A DNA stretch of 64,000 nt from Streptomyces katrae (lineage in GTDB: Bacteria; Actinomycetota; Actinomycetes; Streptomycetales; Streptomycetaceae), in the NCBI RefSeq assembly GCF_000717655.1, contig NZ_JNZY01000010.1, positions 124,001-188,000 of the forward strand, read 5' to 3'. Below the pieces are notes generated by a model. It worked only from the letters and a program-made list of their open reading frames with translations, did no database searches and was not told the origin of the DNA. The position numbers were made by a program, and so were the translations under genes. Positions 1 through 8,189 of this stretch are shown here, piece after piece; the stretch's first letter is position 1, and every line of letters begins with the position of its first letter.

Positions 1-1
1 T

Positions 2-223
2 CACTGGCTCACCAACCGCTTCCACGCCTATTCCGCACGTATGGGCCTCCTGTGGCGCACCCCCGTCCGGCACGAGCCTTGGCCACTGGTCCACGCGACG
101 ACGGTGGCTCTCACGCAGACCCTCACCCGGGCCGCCGGCCTACCCGACCCCGAAACAGAGCCGACAACCCACACGTCCCCCTGCCTCGGACCGGTCAGAC
201 TCGGCCCGGCCCGACCCGCCTGA
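2..223 (+). CDS. DUF2071 (YqjF-like) protein, 3' end only
   Basis: Only the last ~73 codons are in the window; the frame is open from base 2 and stops with TGA at 221-223. The visible part reads HWLTNRFHAYSARMG, then TPVRHEPWPL and an AAGLPDPE tail. This is the usual C-terminal pattern of DUF2071/YqjF proteins (aromatic 'R(W/F)xxYS' followed by 'PVEHxPWPL'). The biochemical function of the family is not established. The ATG at 41 is an internal methionine, not the start. The neighbouring gene is convergent, leaving about 90 bp between them. Confidence 0.7.
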   Translation, partial: HWLTNRFHAYSARMGLLWRTPVRHEPWPLVHATTVALTQTLTRAAGLPDPETEPTTHTSPCLGPVRLGPARPA

Positions 224-311
224 GCCACCTGGGCAGGCCGGCGTCACCTGGCCGCCAAGCCCTAGATCCAGGAGTGCGTCTTTGAGCCCGGTCAGGATCG
301 GCCCGACCGAG

Positions 312-1187
312 TCAGCGGGAATCCGTTGCGTCGTCCTCGTCCGGGCCGGGAGCTGCCGTGCCGACGGCGGCATGGCGGGCGGCTCGTTCCGCGCGGAGTT
401 CTTCGGCGACCTCGTAGGCACGGCCCGGGTCGTAGACGGTGACCGAAGTGCCAGGGCTGTACATCGCGGATGCCCGGGGCGTGTACCCATAGCTCTCGAC
501 GCGGCGCCGGGCGGCTATGCCGTCGACCTCGCCGATGGGTACCCGCCACAGCTCGGCGGTGTGGGACGGGGTCCACCACTCGTCCGGACGCACGAAGTCT
601 CGCTTGACGTCCGTCCGACGCTCCACCGACACCTGGGCCGGGGCGAGTTGCTCGGTCAACCAGCTGGTCAGCGCCTGTGCATCGACCCGAGAGAGCGGTG
701 CGAAGGTCGCCGGTTCGCACTCCACCGTCTCGTCGCGGGTATGCAGCATCACCTTGATCGACTGTCGCTGCCCGAGACTGAGTCGCTCGATGACGACGAC
801 TCGCTGCAGATCAGCCATCGCCATGGTCGACGAACGCAGAAAGCGGGCGATGACGACCTGGGCCGGAGTTCCCCGGGGGCGGAACTCGACCCACCGCACC
901 GTCGTGGACACCGTGACGCACACCCCGGCCACGATGAGCAGGATCATTCCGACGACCGTGAGCGCCAGGAAGACCCACAGAAGGCCCCAGGCGACGGAAC
1001 TCCCCGAGATCACGGCGCCCAGCAGAACGCCCAGCAGCAGGGGGGCGGCGACCACCGCCGGGACCACGATGCTCGCGCCGAAGTCGAACGCCAGCTGGCG
1101 GACCCGGCTGGGGACGAACAGCAGCCGCCATCCGTCCGTCACGGGTAACACAACTTTCGCCAGCTGGCCAGAACGCTGAGATCTCAT
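312..1187 (-). CDS. membrane protein with two TM segments, function unknown
   Basis: 291 aa. Residues ~30-95 hold two long hydrophobic stretches (FGASIVVPAVVAAPLLLGVLLG and LLWVFLALTVVGMILLIVAG), so the protein is probably anchored by a hairpin or two helices. This is followed by a cytoplasmic ~190-aa part with the alternating hydrophobic pattern of PH-like membrane proteins (VRWVEFRPRGTP, VVVIERLSLG). The C terminus is rich in Glu, Arg and Ala. The ATG at 1187 overlaps the stop of an upstream 82-codon frame as ATGA, suggesting possible translational coupling. I do not recognise a specific family. Confidence 0.65.
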   Translation of the reverse strand: MRSQRSGQLAKVVLPVTDGWRLLFVPSRVRQLAFDFGASIVVPAVVAAPLLLGVLLGAVISGSSVAWGLLWVFLALTVVGMILLIVAGVCVTVSTTVRWVEFRPRGTPAQVVIARFLRSSTMAMADLQRVVVIERLSLGQRQSIKVMLHTRDETVECEPATFAPLSRVDAQALTSWLTEQLAPAQVSVERRTDVKRDFVRPDEWWTPSHTAELWRVPIGEVDGIAARRRVESYGYTPRASAMYSPGTSVTVYDPGRAYEVAEELRAERAARHAAVGTAAPGPDEDDATDSR

Positions 1188-1432
1188 GGCTCAAAGGTAG
1201 GACCGTGCAAAGGAGTTCGTAAGGCCCCTGCGAGCCGCACCTTCTCGAGCAGGGCACCGGCACCGGACGTTCGCCTGGCAGGCCCGCCGGGCGGCCGGCT
1301 CTCTCCTGACGGGGGGCGGGCCCACCACGCCTCACCCTCGTGCGAGCGGTTGCGAAGCGCCCGCTCCAACGTCTCGACCACCACCGCGTGAGGCAGCGCG
1401 GGCGGATTCTCGAAGCGCAGATGAGAGTGCAT
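1184..1432 (-). CDS. small hypothetical ORF upstream of the membrane protein
   Basis: 82 codons starting MHSHLRFENPPALPHAVVVETLERAL. The stop TGA overlaps the ATG of the downstream membrane protein gene (ATGA), which is the main support. No convincing ribosome binding site precedes the ATG (upstream is GCCTCGTGGG). The C-terminal half is low-complexity Gly/Arg/Pro, as in a random GC-rich frame. It may be a real leader gene, a remnant, or fortuitous. Confidence 0.3.
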   Translation of the reverse strand: MHSHLRFENPPALPHAVVVETLERALRNRSHEGEAWWARPPSGESRPPGGPARRTSGAGALLEKVRLAGALRTPLHGPTFEP

Positions 1433-1515
1433 CCCACGAGGCTACGGGCCTGCGACCACGGCGAGACCAGGGCAAACGTCGCCTGATGGGGCACTGGAAC
1501 CGGTCTGGACGGCCT

Positions 1516-1584
1516 GGTCCCGGCACTGAGCTGACGCCGCCCGAAACCCCCGTCCTCGGGCGGCGTCAGCTCAGTGCCGGGACC
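1516..1584. repeat. perfect 29-bp inverted repeat with 11-nt loop
   Basis: The arm at 1516-1544 (starting GGTCCCGGCACTGAG) is the exact reverse complement of 1556-1584; the spacer is 1545-1555. Twenty-nine uninterrupted pairs is about twice the usual stem of a Streptomyces terminator, and no T-run follows. It lies alone in the ~350-bp gene-free stretch 1433-1784 between a leftward ORF and the rightward AraC gene. It could be a transcription or processing stem-loop, a protein-binding palindrome, or a relic of a mobile element. I see nothing else convincing in 1433-1784. Confidence 0.9.
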
Positions 1585-1784
1585 GCGAGAGGCCCCCGGT
1601 CGCGGGCGGGGGCTCCGGTTTCCCGTCCCCTCACCGCCCCTCCTGCGCCCACTCTGCCAAGCCCCGGAGCACCGCGCATTGGCCTGGCGTACACAGTGTC
1701 TTGACGGAGAGTCGCCCCGCCGCCCGCGCCCGGGGCCCCGGCTGTTGTTGCGCGGGCCGCCACGGCAGGTGTAAACCCGTGATC

Positions 1785-2786
1785 ATGCTGCCCGAGAGAA
1801 CGTTCCGCAGTGCGGAACTAGCGCCCGCCGACCGTTTCGAGAGCTGGCGGGCCCTGATGTCGGAGACGCATGCGCCCATGGAGATGCGCAGTGAGCACGC
1901 CGCCGACTTCTGGGTGAACCAGCGCGTCATCTCGCTCGGCGGGATCACGGTCTATCCGATGGAATGCCGTCCCCTGACCTTCCAGCGCACACCGAAGCTG
2001 ATAGCGAGGTCGGACCCCGAGGCCTTCCACCTCTCGCTGATCAAACGCGGGGCGGGAGCGGTAACGCTGGGCAAGGACACCGTGGTGCACGGTGTGTTCG
2101 ACATCCACACCAGTGACACGTCACGGCCGTTCGAGATCAGTTCCGGCCCGCATTCCGTCGAGATCATCGGGGTCGAGGTACCCAAGGCGCTGCTGCCGCT
2201 GCCCCCGCACACCGCTGGCCGGGTCATCGGCAAGCGCATCTCGGCCCGGGAGGGAATGGGGGCCCTGCTGGCCACCTTCCTCGACCAGGTGACCAAAGAC
2301 AGCCGGTCCTACCGGCCGGCCGAGGGCCCGCGCCTGAGCGGCGTACTGGCCGATCTCGTCGCCTCGCTCTTCGCCGGCGTCCTCGAAGCGGACCGGTCTT
2401 TGACCCCGGAGACGCACCGGCGCGCCCTGGCGCTCCGCGTGATGGCCTTCATCCGGGACAACGCCGACGATCCGCTGCTGGACGTCCCCGCGATCGCCGC
2501 CGCCCACCACATCTCCGTCAGCTATCTCCACCGGGTGTTCCAGCAGGAGGGGGACGGGGCGACGGTGGCGGCCTTCCTTCAGGGCCAGCGGCTCGCGCGG
2601 GCGCGCCAGGACCTGGCGGACCCGCTGCACCAGGAGGTGCCCGTGCACGTCATCGGCGCCCGGCGGGGCTTCCGGCACGCGTCCGCGTTCAGCCGGGCGT
2701 TCCGCGAGGCCTACGGCCTGCCGCCCGCGGCCTTCCGCGGGCAGGCCCGGGCGGAAGACCTGGCCGGGGCGGACGCCTCCCAGTAG
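1785..2786 (+). CDS. AraC/XylS-family transcriptional regulator
   Basis: 333 aa from ATG 1785 (MLPERTF); an in-frame GTG at 1779 is an alternative, with GGCAGG just upstream. Residues ~15-190 fit the AraC-type N-terminal ligand/oligomerisation half (ERFESWRALMSETHAPMEM-like start). The C-terminal ~100 residues carry the two-helix-turn-helix DNA-binding unit, with ISVSYLHRVFQQEG as the first recognition segment and GFRHASAFSRAFREAYGLPPAAFR as the second. The inducer is unknown. The stop TAG (2784-2786) lies inside the terminal inverted repeat of the adjacent IS, so the last residues may have been set by the insertion. The upstream neighbour is the 29-bp palindrome. Confidence 0.9.
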   Translation: MLPERTFRSAELAPADRFESWRALMSETHAPMEMRSEHAADFWVNQRVISLGGITVYPMECRPLTFQRTPKLIARSDPEAFHLSLIKRGAGAVTLGKDTVVHGVFDIHTSDTSRPFEISSGPHSVEIIGVEVPKALLPLPPHTAGRVIGKRISAREGMGALLATFLDQVTKDSRSYRPAEGPRLSGVLADLVASLFAGVLEADRSLTPETHRRALALRVMAFIRDNADDPLLDVPAIAAAHHISVSYLHRVFQQEGDGATVAAFLQGQRLARARQDLADPLHQEVPVHVIGARRGFRHASAFSRAFREAYGLPPAAFRGQARAEDLAGADASQ

Positions 2787-2794
2787 TGCTTCGT
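2783..2794. repeat. IS left terminal inverted repeat
   Basis: GTAGTGCTTCGT; exact inverted match to 4014-4025. It contains the TAG stop of the AraC gene. Confidence 0.85.
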
Positions 2795-3965
2795 CAAGTT
2801 GTGGATCTGCTGTCGGTCAGGGGGCGGCCGCGGGTGGTGCAGGTGCCGGTCCAGCACCTCAGCAGGTCCTGGAGCACGTCCAGGACCTGGTAGAGGGTCA
2901 GGCCGGCGTATGTGCTTTTGGGTCGACCCGTCGCAGGGTGAGGAAGGCCTGGGTGGCAGGTCATCCAGTAGCCGGTCGGCTCGTCCGCTCCTGCGGGCTG
3001 TTCGACCAGCAGGGTTCGCAGCGGCAGGACCCCGTTCCACTGGTTGCGTCCACCGGCCTTTTCCTGGGCGGTCCGGCAGGCTTCCTTGCCCGACGGACGC
3101 ACTTCCAGGACAGCGAAACGCGAGGTCATCGCACTCTTGCTGCCCTGGCGCCAGGTGATCCCCTCAAAACAGGTGCCGGCATCGATGAAGCCCGGCAGGG
3201 ACTGGGCCGCCTCGCGGTAGCGGGGCAGCGTGGGCGGCCCCAGCCCGCCGTAAGCGATCTGGAACGGCTCGGCGGTGGCAGGCCGTGCGGGACCTCTTTG
3301 GGATCGACCGCCATCACGTAGGACCAGCCGCGTTCCTCCAGCGCGAGCCGGAATGCGACGCTGCGGCCGTAGCCGGCATCGGCCACGATGACCGGCACCT
3401 GCGGCACCCAGGTGGCGAGGCGGTCGAGCAGGCCCAGAGCCAGACGGGTCTTCGACGCATGCCCGATCTCTTCGGGCACCCCGGCCCTACGCCGCCGGCC
3501 CTCGTCCGCCGTCCAGTCCTCGGGCAGGAACAACTCCCACTCCAACGGGCAGGACGCGAGGTCGGTGACCGCGTGGACGCTGACTGCGACCTGGCAGTTG
3601 GCCGTCTTGCCCAACGCGCCGCACTCCTGCCGGGCCACTCCCGCCGATGCCGTCCCGCACTGGGGGAACGACACGTCGTCGACCACCCACGCCTCGGGAC
3701 GGACAGCTTCCGTCAGCCGTTCGGCGATCCGCCGCCGCACCGGCAGCGGATCCCACGGCGACTGATTCGCGAACTGTTGCAAGGCCTGCATGTTCCCGTC
3801 CGGCAACCGCTCGGCCATCGACTGGATCGACTTACGCCGCCCGTCCAGCATCAAACCCCGCAGACAACACTCGCCCCACCGGCGCTGATCCCGCCGCGGA
3901 AGCGAAGCGAACACATCGGCAACGAACTCCGCCAACTCGCCCCGGAGTCGTTCCACCTCCCCCAA
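2794..3965 (-). pseudogene. IS701-family DDE transposase, frameshifted and internally deleted
   Basis: The first 230 codons (ATG 3965) are intact: MGEVERLRGELAEF, then WVVDDVSFPQ with the first catalytic Asp, QCGTASAGVARQ, and the VIVADAGYG segment with the second Asp. After KEVPHGLP (about 3277-3280) the match continues in another frame as TAEPFQIAYGGL, consistent with loss of one base. The second piece contains LRTLLVEQPAGADEPTGYW, then jumps straight to LYQVLDVLQDLLRCWTGTC. The stretch that should contain the catalytic Glu (WRVEHDYRELK-type) is missing. Family transposases are about 400 aa. No active enzyme can be made from this copy. Confidence 0.85.
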
Positions 3966-4013
3966 GCCTCACAACCGGAAGATGCCCACCACCACGCGAG
4001 ATCACCCGACGTA

Positions 4014-4025
4014 ACGAAGCACTAC
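4014..4025. repeat. IS right terminal inverted repeat
   Basis: ACGAAGCACTAC; exact inverted match to 2783-2794. It contains the TAG stop (minus strand, 4022-4024) of the sirtuin gene. Confidence 0.85.
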
Positions 4026-4762
4026 CATGCCGGGCCGAGCTCGCCGATCCGGGCCAGCAGCGCCGGGAGGGCCGTCCCGATCGGCGAGCGGATCACCTCG
4101 TCGGCGAGCGGATCGTACGGGGTCTCCTCGGCGTTCACGATGATCAGGCGGGCTCCCGCCTCGGCGGCCATCCCGGCCAGCGAGGCGGCGGGCTGCACCT
4201 GGAGGGTGGTCCCGACGGCGATGAAGACATGACAGCCCTTGGCCACGGCCACGGCCTGCCCCAGCACCTCGGGATCGAGCCGCTCACCGAACATCACGGT
4301 CGCCGACTTGAGGATCCCGCCGCAGACCAGACAGGCCGGATCCGGCTCACCGGCGGCGACCCGGGCCAGCGTCTCGTCCATCCCCGACCGGGCATGGCAG
4401 GCCGTGCAGACCACCGCCCGCGCCGTCCCGTGCAGTTCGAACACCTTGCGCGGCGGCATCCCGGCGAGCTGGTGCAGCCCGTCCACGTTCTGCGTGATCA
4501 CCCGGACCGGTGTCCCGCCGCGCTCCAGCGCGGCCACGGCCAGATGCGCGGCATTCGGCTGCGCCCCGAGGGCGCCGACCTCGGCGCGCATCTGCCATGA
4601 GCGGCGCCGGATCTCCGGATCCGCCATGTAGTACTCGTACGTCACGAGCTTCTCGGCCTCGGGATCCCGGCGCCACAACCCCTGCGGCCCCCGGTAGTCC
4701 GGAATCCCGGAGTCGGTGGACATCCCCGCCCCACTGAGCACTGCGACAAGCGGCTTCCCCAT
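4022..4762 (-). CDS. cobB: Sir2-family NAD-dependent protein deacylase
   Basis: 246 aa. Sirtuins transfer an acyl group from protein lysine to NAD, releasing nicotinamide. Diagnostic motifs are all present: GAGMSTDSGIPDYRG (residues 11-25, NAD binding), TQNVDGLH (90-97), catalytic His111 in FELHG, and a four-cysteine zinc site (C119, C122, C144, C147). IAVGTTLQVQPAA follows. Length matches bacterial CobB-type enzymes. The stop TAG is supplied by the end of the adjacent IS, adding at most a few residues after LLARIGEL. It is divergent from the secreted protein at 4912, with a 149-bp shared upstream region. The substrate is unknown. Confidence 0.92.
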   Translation of the reverse strand: MGKPLVAVLSGAGMSTDSGIPDYRGPQGLWRRDPEAEKLVTYEYYMADPEIRRRSWQMRAEVGALGAQPNAAHLAVAALERGGTPVRVITQNVDGLHQLAGMPPRKVFELHGTARAVVCTACHARSGMDETLARVAAGEPDPACLVCGGILKSATVMFGERLDPEVLGQAVAVAKGCHVFIAVGTTLQVQPAASLAGMAAEAGARLIIVNAEETPYDPLADEVIRSPIGTALPALLARIGELGPAW

Positions 4763-4911
4763 GCCCCGACCCTACGTACGTCCGGTACGGGACCGCGACC
4801 GGATTAACTTCGTCCGAGAGGGTCGTTTCTGCGGTGAATCCCTGCCCCCACAGGAGTGAGATACGCGGCCCACCCCGGCCCGCGGAGACCCCCGGTGGTT
4901 ACACATCCCGC

Positions 4912-5337
4912 ATGAAGATCATGCCGTACAGCCTCGGTGCCCTGCTGCTGCCCCTGCTCGCGCTGCCGGCCCCGACCCCCGCCGTCGCCGACCCCGCCCC
5001 CGTCGTCGCCCGCCACCGGCACGACGCCGCCGAGATCAGTGCCTTCCTCGCCTCCTTCTACGGCCATCACGGGCCTTCCCCGCACGACCGCGACCAGCGC
5101 GTCTCGCAGCAGCTCAAGGAGAAGCAGGCGCACCACCCGCACTCCGACGTACTGCTCTGCGCCCAGAACGAGCCCTGGGACATCGCCATCGGCGCGGTCA
5201 CCGTCGCCCAGTCGGCCGGTGTCGGCTGGGCCACCGTCACCACCCACTGGAGCGCGGACAGCACCGACACGTTCACCGCGTACGTGCGTCTCGACTCCCG
5301 GCCGATCAAGCTCGACGACGTGATCTGCGCGGGCTGA
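4912..5337 (+). CDS. small secreted protein, function unknown
   Basis: 141 aa from ATG 4912. The start is chosen because MKIMPYSLGALLLPLLALPAPTPAVA is a standard Sec signal peptide; an in-frame ATG 26 codons upstream would bury it. The mature part (~115 aa) is His-rich at its beginning (ARHRHDAAEISAFLASFYGHHG) and contains ISAFLASFYGHHGPSPHDRD, then a mixed alpha/beta region with a single Cys in LLCAQNEPWD and a second in VICAG, which could form a disulfide. The YGHHGPS and VTVAQSAGVGWATVTTHW segments suggest a small cystatin/NTF2-like fold, but I do not recognise the family. Confidence 0.8.
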   Translation: MKIMPYSLGALLLPLLALPAPTPAVADPAPVVARHRHDAAEISAFLASFYGHHGPSPHDRDQRVSQQLKEKQAHHPHSDVLLCAQNEPWDIAIGAVTVAQSAGVGWATVTTHWSADSTDTFTAYVRLDSRPIKLDDVICAG

Positions 5338-5369
5338 CCCTCCGTACGCCGTCTGGTACAACACCGGGC

Positions 5370-6230
5370 ATGACGGGATTCGAGATCACCGGCGCGAGCG
5401 CCGCCGACATGGAAATGATCCGTACCTGGGCCGACGGGGAAGGCTGGAACCCGGGCGACTCCGACCGGTTCGCGTTCGCGGTCGCCGATCCGGCCGGCTT
5501 CCTCGTCGGCCGGGTCGACGGTGAACCGGTGGCCTGCATCTCGGCCGTGCGGTACGGGTCGGCCTTCGGGTTCATCGGTTTCTACATCGCCCGCCCGGCC
5601 GTCCGCGGGCAGGGTTACGGGATCCGGCTGTGGCACGCCGGGATGGAGCGGCTCGACGGGCGGCTCGTCGGCCTGGACGGGGTGGTCGACCAGCAGGACA
5701 ACTACCGCAAGTCCGGGTTCCGTCCGGCCTGGAACAACGTCCGGTACGAGGGCGTCCCGCGGGTGAACGGCTCGAGCGCGGCCGCGGCCGCGGCCGGGGT
5801 CGAGGTGGTCGACGCCGGCTCGCTCCCCTTCGGGCAGCTGGCCGCCTACGACCGCCGGTTCTTCCCCGCCTCGCGCGACGCCTTCCTGTCCGCCTGGACC
5901 GGCCTGCCCGGCCGGACCGCCCTCGCCGCCGTCCGCGAGGGGCGGCTCGAGGGCCTCGGGGTGATCCGCCCGTGCAGCGGGGCCTCCCGGATCGGCCCGC
6001 TCTACGCCTCCACCCCGGGCATCGCGGCGGCCCTGCTGCAGCGGCTCGCGGAGCACACCCCCGACGGGGCGGTCGCCGTGGACGTGCCCGACGCCAATCC
6101 GGCGGCCACCGCCCTGCTGGCCGGCCTGGGGCTGGCCCCCTCCTTCGAGGCCGCCCGGATGTACACCGGGCCCGCCCCGGAGGTCGAGGTGGCGGGAATG
6201 TACGGGGTGACGAGCCTCGAACTGGGCTGA
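5370..6230 (+). CDS. two-domain GNAT N-acetyltransferase (YitH type)
   Basis: 286 aa. The N-terminal ~140 residues form a GNAT domain, with the acetyl-CoA pyrophosphate loop visible as VRGQGYGIRLWHAG. The phrase YGSAFGFIGFYIARPAVRGQG is typical. Residues ~150-280 form the second domain found in YitH-like acetyltransferases (YDRRFFPASRDAFLSAWTGLPG, then GVIRPCSGASRIGPLYA). The acceptor substrate is not predictable. It is convergent with the SSI gene, with a tandem repeat and a terminator hairpin between. Confidence 0.88.
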   Translation: MTGFEITGASAADMEMIRTWADGEGWNPGDSDRFAFAVADPAGFLVGRVDGEPVACISAVRYGSAFGFIGFYIARPAVRGQGYGIRLWHAGMERLDGRLVGLDGVVDQQDNYRKSGFRPAWNNVRYEGVPRVNGSSAAAAAAGVEVVDAGSLPFGQLAAYDRRFFPASRDAFLSAWTGLPGRTALAAVREGRLEGLGVIRPCSGASRIGPLYASTPGIAAALLQRLAEHTPDGAVAVDVPDANPAATALLAGLGLAPSFEAARMYTGPAPEVEVAGMYGVTSLELG

Positions 6231-6235
6231 CCGGC

Positions 6236-6284
6236 CGACGGACTGACGGGCCGACGGAGCGACGGGCCGACGGGCCGACGGGGC
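6236..6284. repeat. short tandem GACGGGCC-type repeats
   Basis: About six imperfect copies of an 8-mer (GACGGGCC and variants) directly after the GNAT stop codon. Probably slippage in non-coding DNA. Confidence 0.6.
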
Positions 6285-6302
6285 GCGAGGGTGAGGCGGG
6301 AT

Positions 6303-6333
6303 GCCGGGCGGCGGTCGCACGACGCCGCCCGGC
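6303..6333. terminator. bidirectional hairpin between GNAT and SSI genes
   Basis: GCCGGGCGGCG (6303-6313), 9-nt loop, CGCCGCCCGGC (6323-6333). Perfect 11-bp stem between convergent genes. Confidence 0.65.
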
Positions 6334-6351
6334 CGGTCGCGTCGTGCCGGG

Positions 6352-6795
6352 TCAGAAGCCGAACAGGGCGCCGCTGGTGTGCCGCAGCCCGCAGGGGTTG
6401 CCGAAGGTGTACGAGTAGTGCATCCGGCGGCCCTGCCACACCCCGTCGGCCCTGACCGTCATCGGGTTCCACTCCCTGGTGCAGTCGACGCCGGCGCCCG
6501 GTGCCGCGACGGCGTCCAACTCGTGTGAATTCGCCCGCAGTTCGGCACAGGCAGCGGCCGGGGACGGGTGCGTCCCGCCCGGGGTCGGCGCACAGACGAG
6601 CGTCACCGCGCGCAGCACCGTGCCGTACGTGGTGTCCTCCCCGGCCGTGATGCTCAGGACGAGGGCGGACGGCGCGTACAGGCTCTCCGCACCGGACGGT
6701 GCGGCGTCGGCAGCTCCGGGCCAGGCCAGGGCCGTGAGGGCGGTGAGCGCCATGGCGGCGGAACCGAGGCCGAGACCCTTTGCGATGGACCGCAT
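6352..6795 (-). CDS. Streptomyces subtilisin inhibitor-like protease inhibitor (SSI)
   Basis: 147 aa secreted serine protease inhibitor. Start chosen at ATG 6795 (MRSIAKG), preceded by AAGGGAG and followed by a signal peptide ending near ADAAPSG. Four cysteines at 68, 83, 105 and 135 have the spacing of the two SSI disulfides (15 and 30 residues apart). The reactive-site loop reads C105-T-R-E, so P1 is Arg107 rather than the Met of classical SSI. This favours trypsin-like targets. Conserved VDGVWQGRR-type and FGNPC motifs are present. SSI proteins normally restrain extracellular proteases during aerial development. Confidence 0.95.
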   Translation of the reverse strand: MRSIAKGLGLGSAAMALTALTALAWPGAADAAPSGAESLYAPSALVLSITAGEDTTYGTVLRAVTLVCAPTPGGTHPSPAAACAELRANSHELDAVAAPGAGVDCTREWNPMTVRADGVWQGRRMHYSYTFGNPCGLRHTSGALFGF

Positions 6796-6987
6796 TTCGA
6801 ACTCCCTTTGAGTGGTTGCTTCGGATAGCGGACAGGAGTCTTGCCGACACGGACCGTGAACGCCCGTTCGTACCCCCATTTTTCGTCACCGATCGTGAGC
6901 GAATGTATGCAGACGGCAGCGGCGTGAAGGTGCTGACCTGTGGGGGAGCAGGCCGCCGAATCGGCCGAACACACGCGCTGAAACATT

Positions 6988-7015
6988 CCGGGAGCGGGTC
7001 CGGACCGGCTCCCGG
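6988..7015. terminator. strong GC hairpin downstream of cNMP-binding gene
   Basis: CCGGGAGC...GCTCCCGG arms around a TCCGGA core, nearly self-complementary over 28 bp. Positioned just after the stop of the leftward gene at 7032. The rest of 6796-7031 is the SSI upstream region. Confidence 0.6.
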
Positions 7016-7031
7016 GAGCGGATTTCGGGTA

Positions 7032-7493
7032 CTAGCGGGTCGTCGAGATGCGCGGGGCGTAGAGGTCGATGAGGCGGGTGCGGGTCTGCTGGAGCCGGAG
7101 CGCGAGCACCCGTCCGACCCAGTGGCCGATGGCAGAGCCGAAGGCGGGGTCGGCGTCCATCAGCATCCGTACGGCGGTCGCGTCGAACTCGTACGAGCGC
7201 ACCGGGGTCATCGCCTCCGCGCTGAGCTGCCACACGTACGGCGGGAAGAGCCAGGACCAGCCCACCAGTTCGCCGGGGCCGAGGTTCTCGACGGGGGCGG
7301 GCCGGCGGCCGGGCAGGGGGACCTGGAGCGTCACCGTGCCGGAGCGCACGATCCAGAAGGCCTCGGTGCGGCCGCCCTCCTCGAAGATCGTCGCGCCTTC
7401 GGGGAAGTTGACCTCACGGGCCTGTGACATCAGCCGCCCCCGGTGTTCGGCGGAGAGGACGGCGGCGATTCGGATGGGGGAAGGTGTGCTCAC
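7032..7493 (-). CDS. cyclic-nucleotide-binding-domain protein without HTH
   Basis: 153 aa, essentially one Crp-type cNMP-binding beta-barrel: VNFPEGATIFEEGGRTEAFWIVRSGTVTL, then LGPGELVGWSWLFPPYVWQLSAEA. It ends with a C-helix (FGSAIGHWVGRVLALRLQQTRTRLIDLY) and lacks the Crp DNA-binding domain. The phosphate-binding cassette is not canonical (no clear GELALL-R-TA pattern), so the ligand is uncertain. It probably acts as a stand-alone sensor. Confidence 0.85.
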   Translation of the reverse strand: MSTPSPIRIAAVLSAEHRGRLMSQAREVNFPEGATIFEEGGRTEAFWIVRSGTVTLQVPLPGRRPAPVENLGPGELVGWSWLFPPYVWQLSAEAMTPVRSYEFDATAVRMLMDADPAFGSAIGHWVGRVLALRLQQTRTRLIDLYAPRISTTR

Positions 7494-7612
7494 GACGGCC
7501 TCCGATCAGGGCCCCCCGCTACCCCCAGTGTCGCCGACACCCGGACGAATGCGGGCGCGGCGCATCACCCGGTTGTCCGATCACCCCACAGGCGGCCCTG
7601 CACGCGCCGGGG

Positions 7613-7915
7613 TCAGTCCTCGGCGCCGGCCTCCAGGCAGGCCAGCTCCATCGCGTCGAGGACCGCCTCGTGGCTGCGCCGGCTCAGCTCCGCCACGTTC
7701 TCGATCTGCGCCGTCGCCCAGGCCGCCAGGGTCATGACCAGCACGCGCAGCCCGTCGGTGCCGTGCTCGGCCAGGATCGCGTCGGCGACGATCATCGCGT
7801 CCTCGGGAACCTGCTCCGGTGGCTCCAGCCCGGCGAGACCGCGCAGCATGGTGAGGGTGCGGCGGGAGATCTCCGGCGTCATCCTCGCCAGCCGCAGGTC
7901 CTCTTCTTCGTCCAT
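7613..7915 (-). CDS. small hypothetical all-helical protein
   Basis: 100 aa from ATG 7915 (MDEEEDLRLARMTPEI), with GGGTGGGG just upstream. The whole sequence is predicted helical (RRTLTMLRGLAGLEPPEQVPEDAMIVADAILAE, VLVMTLAAWATAQIENVAEL). The frame continues upstream without a sensible start, which is GC-rich shadow. Lies between the cNMP protein (same strand) and the divergent GH5 gene. Function unknown. Confidence 0.7.
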   Translation of the reverse strand: MDEEEDLRLARMTPEISRRTLTMLRGLAGLEPPEQVPEDAMIVADAILAEHGTDGLRVLVMTLAAWATAQIENVAELSRRSHEAVLDAMELACLEAGAED

Positions 7916-8189
7916 CTGCCCCACCCTTCCGTGCGTTCCCGTCCCCCTCAGGGGCACGGTAGGCGCTGAGGGCCCCGCGCGGGGTGGTTTCGCCAGGGTG
8001 GCCGCACGTAAGGGCTTCCCGCACCGCTGCCCGCCCCGTCCTTGCGACCGGCGCCGGGGTCGGCGGGGCGCCGGCCGGAAAGTCGGCGCTCGTTTGGGTT
8101 CCCTGCTCGGCGACCGGCCGGTAACTTGGCCGCGGCATCCGTCCGTTGCGGCCGATCGGCCCGGACGGCCCGACCGTGGCAGGAGCGAC

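Larger units (their letters stand above)
2783..4025. mobile_element. decayed IS701-family insertion sequence
   Basis: About 1.24 kb bounded by perfect 12-bp terminal inverted repeats, GTAGTGCTTCGT at 2783-2794 and its reverse complement at 4014-4025, with a leftward transposase remnant between. A direct repeat at the ends can be argued only for TA (left G-TA-G, right C-TA-C), so the target duplication is short or eroded. The element sits precisely between two convergent genes, and each of those genes uses a TAG supplied by an IS end as its stop. It is not expected to be autonomous. Confidence 0.85.

Noticed and set aside
7443..8189. 249-codon N-terminal extension of the GH5 gene
   Set aside because: Would bury the signal peptide and cross the divergent small gene; ATG 8190 has AGGAG.
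8100..8189. CebR box upstream of the GH5 gene
   Set aside because: No TGGGAGCGCTCCCA-like sequence; only a GGCCGATCGGCC palindrome of unknown meaning.
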